From the NCBI GenBank assembly GCA_947499145.1, contig CANMNB010000004.1, positions 124,001-188,000 on the forward strand: a DNA stretch of 64,000 nt. The letters run 5' to 3'. A model generated the notes under the pieces. It worked only from the letters and a program-made list of their open reading frames with translations. It had not been told where the DNA came from and searched no databases. Shown here piece by piece: positions 63,690-64,000 of the stretch (the stretch's first letter is position 1; every line of letters begins with the position of its first letter). The stretch is from an uncultured Arachnia sp. Lineage in GTDB: Bacteria; Actinomycetota; Actinomycetes; Propionibacteriales; Propionibacteriaceae. The position numbers and the translations under genes were made by a program.

Positions 63690-63701
63690 CGTGGAGGATG
63701 C

Positions 63702-64000
63702 ATGTCGCACACCGGCCAGGACGTGATGCCGGGTCGTTGGCGGCTGCTCGCAGGTCTCTTCCTCGCCATCTTCGGCGTCGCATTCGAGATGATCGGCATG
63801 GCCACGGCGATGCCCACCATCATGGACGACCTGGACGCCCGGGCACTCTATGCCTGGGCCTTCTCCTCGCTCGTCATCGGCCAGCTGCTGGCCACGATCA
63901 TCGCCGGGCGCGTGGCGGACCGCGTGGGCCCGCTGCCGCCGATGCTGACTGGGTTCCTGCTGTTCATCGCCGGGCTGGTGCTGGGCTCCCTCGCCCCCAA
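63702..64000 (+). CDS. MFS transporter (3' truncated by window end)
   Basis: The first 99 codons of a major facilitator. The product begins MSHTGQDVMPGRWRLLAG; TM1 follows as LFLAIFGVAFEMIG, then MATAMPTIMDDLDARALYAW. A second segment AFSSLVIGQLLATIIAG is followed by GRVADRVGPLPP, the MFS motif A loop. The polytopic pattern and this loop fit drug-exporter-like (DHA2-type) MFS proteins, but subfamily cannot be settled. ATG 63702 has GGAGG 4 nt upstream; ATG 63698 is in a different frame with no sensible product. The remainder lies outside the window. Confidence 0.85.
   Translation, partial: MSHTGQDVMPGRWRLLAGLFLAIFGVAFEMIGMATAMPTIMDDLDARALYAWAFSSLVIGQLLATIIAGRVADRVGPLPPMLTGFLLFIAGLVLGSLAP

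Overview
This 64 kb window is chromosomal core DNA of a high-GC actinomycete. Genes are densely packed, GTG starts are common, and marker families include WhiB, PerM, DUF3017, DUF3039, DUF3499, the acyl-CoA carboxylase epsilon subunit and a quinone-reductase-type LpdA. A member of the Propionibacteriales is possible, but I cannot fix the genus from sequence alone. There are no rRNA, tRNA, CRISPR, phage or insertion-sequence signals, and no gene-free stretch exceeds about 210 bases.

Layout. 1-10.8 kb: pcrA (5' truncated), an M23 peptidase, sucCD, a membrane-anchored sensor-like protein, perM, purN and purH; from memory this order matches the M. tuberculosis uvrD1/Rv0950c/sucCD/perM/purNH block. 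10.8-16.5 kb: folD, a DUF3017 membrane protein, malate dehydrogenase, purU, and a CNNM/CorC-type membrane protein coupled to a small-molecule kinase. 16.5-23.5 kb: a nucleoside uptake and salvage operon (PnrA/BMP lipoprotein, ABC ATPase, two permeases, cytidine deaminase, adenosine deaminase). 23.5-33.3 kb: an RNase H fusion, metG, a uridine-kinase-like protein, a VOC protein, DUF2207, a phosphohexomutase/phosphopentomutase coupled to purine nucleoside phosphorylase, and lpdA. 34-43.9 kb: acyl-CoA carboxylase alpha, beta and epsilon with Maf and BirA, interrupted by a lipoprotein/MFS pair and a LacI regulator, then purK and purE. 43.9-60.9 kb: a cell-envelope block with two LCP ligases, two glycosyltransferases, GDP-mannose genes (manC, manB, a ManA-like SIS protein), WhiB2, DUF5719, DUF3499 and a degenerate metallopeptidase, plus a frameshifted DUF222/HNH gene. 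60.9-64 kb: aroQ, ahcY, a DinB-like protein, DUF3039 and the start of an MFS gene.

How the genes work together. The purine genes (purN, purH, purK, purE, purU, folD) share one-carbon folate chemistry. The nucleoside operon, nucleoside phosphorylase and mutase recover bases and pentose phosphates. The carboxylase genes and birA make malonyl- or propionyl-CoA-derived precursors. The manABC-type genes supply GDP-mannose to the adjacent glycosyltransferases and LCP ligases.

The most interesting signals are non-coding. About twenty genes carry a TAnnnT-like -10 box 6-8 nt before the start codon, which predicts leaderless mRNAs. A perfect 13-bp inverted repeat brackets the purU -10 box and start codon. 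A 40-bp near-perfect palindrome lies between the divergent acyl-CoA carboxylase and birA promoters. A nested repeat cluster precedes metG. No obviously new multi-gene system stands out; the envelope/mannose block is the best candidate for unknown biology.
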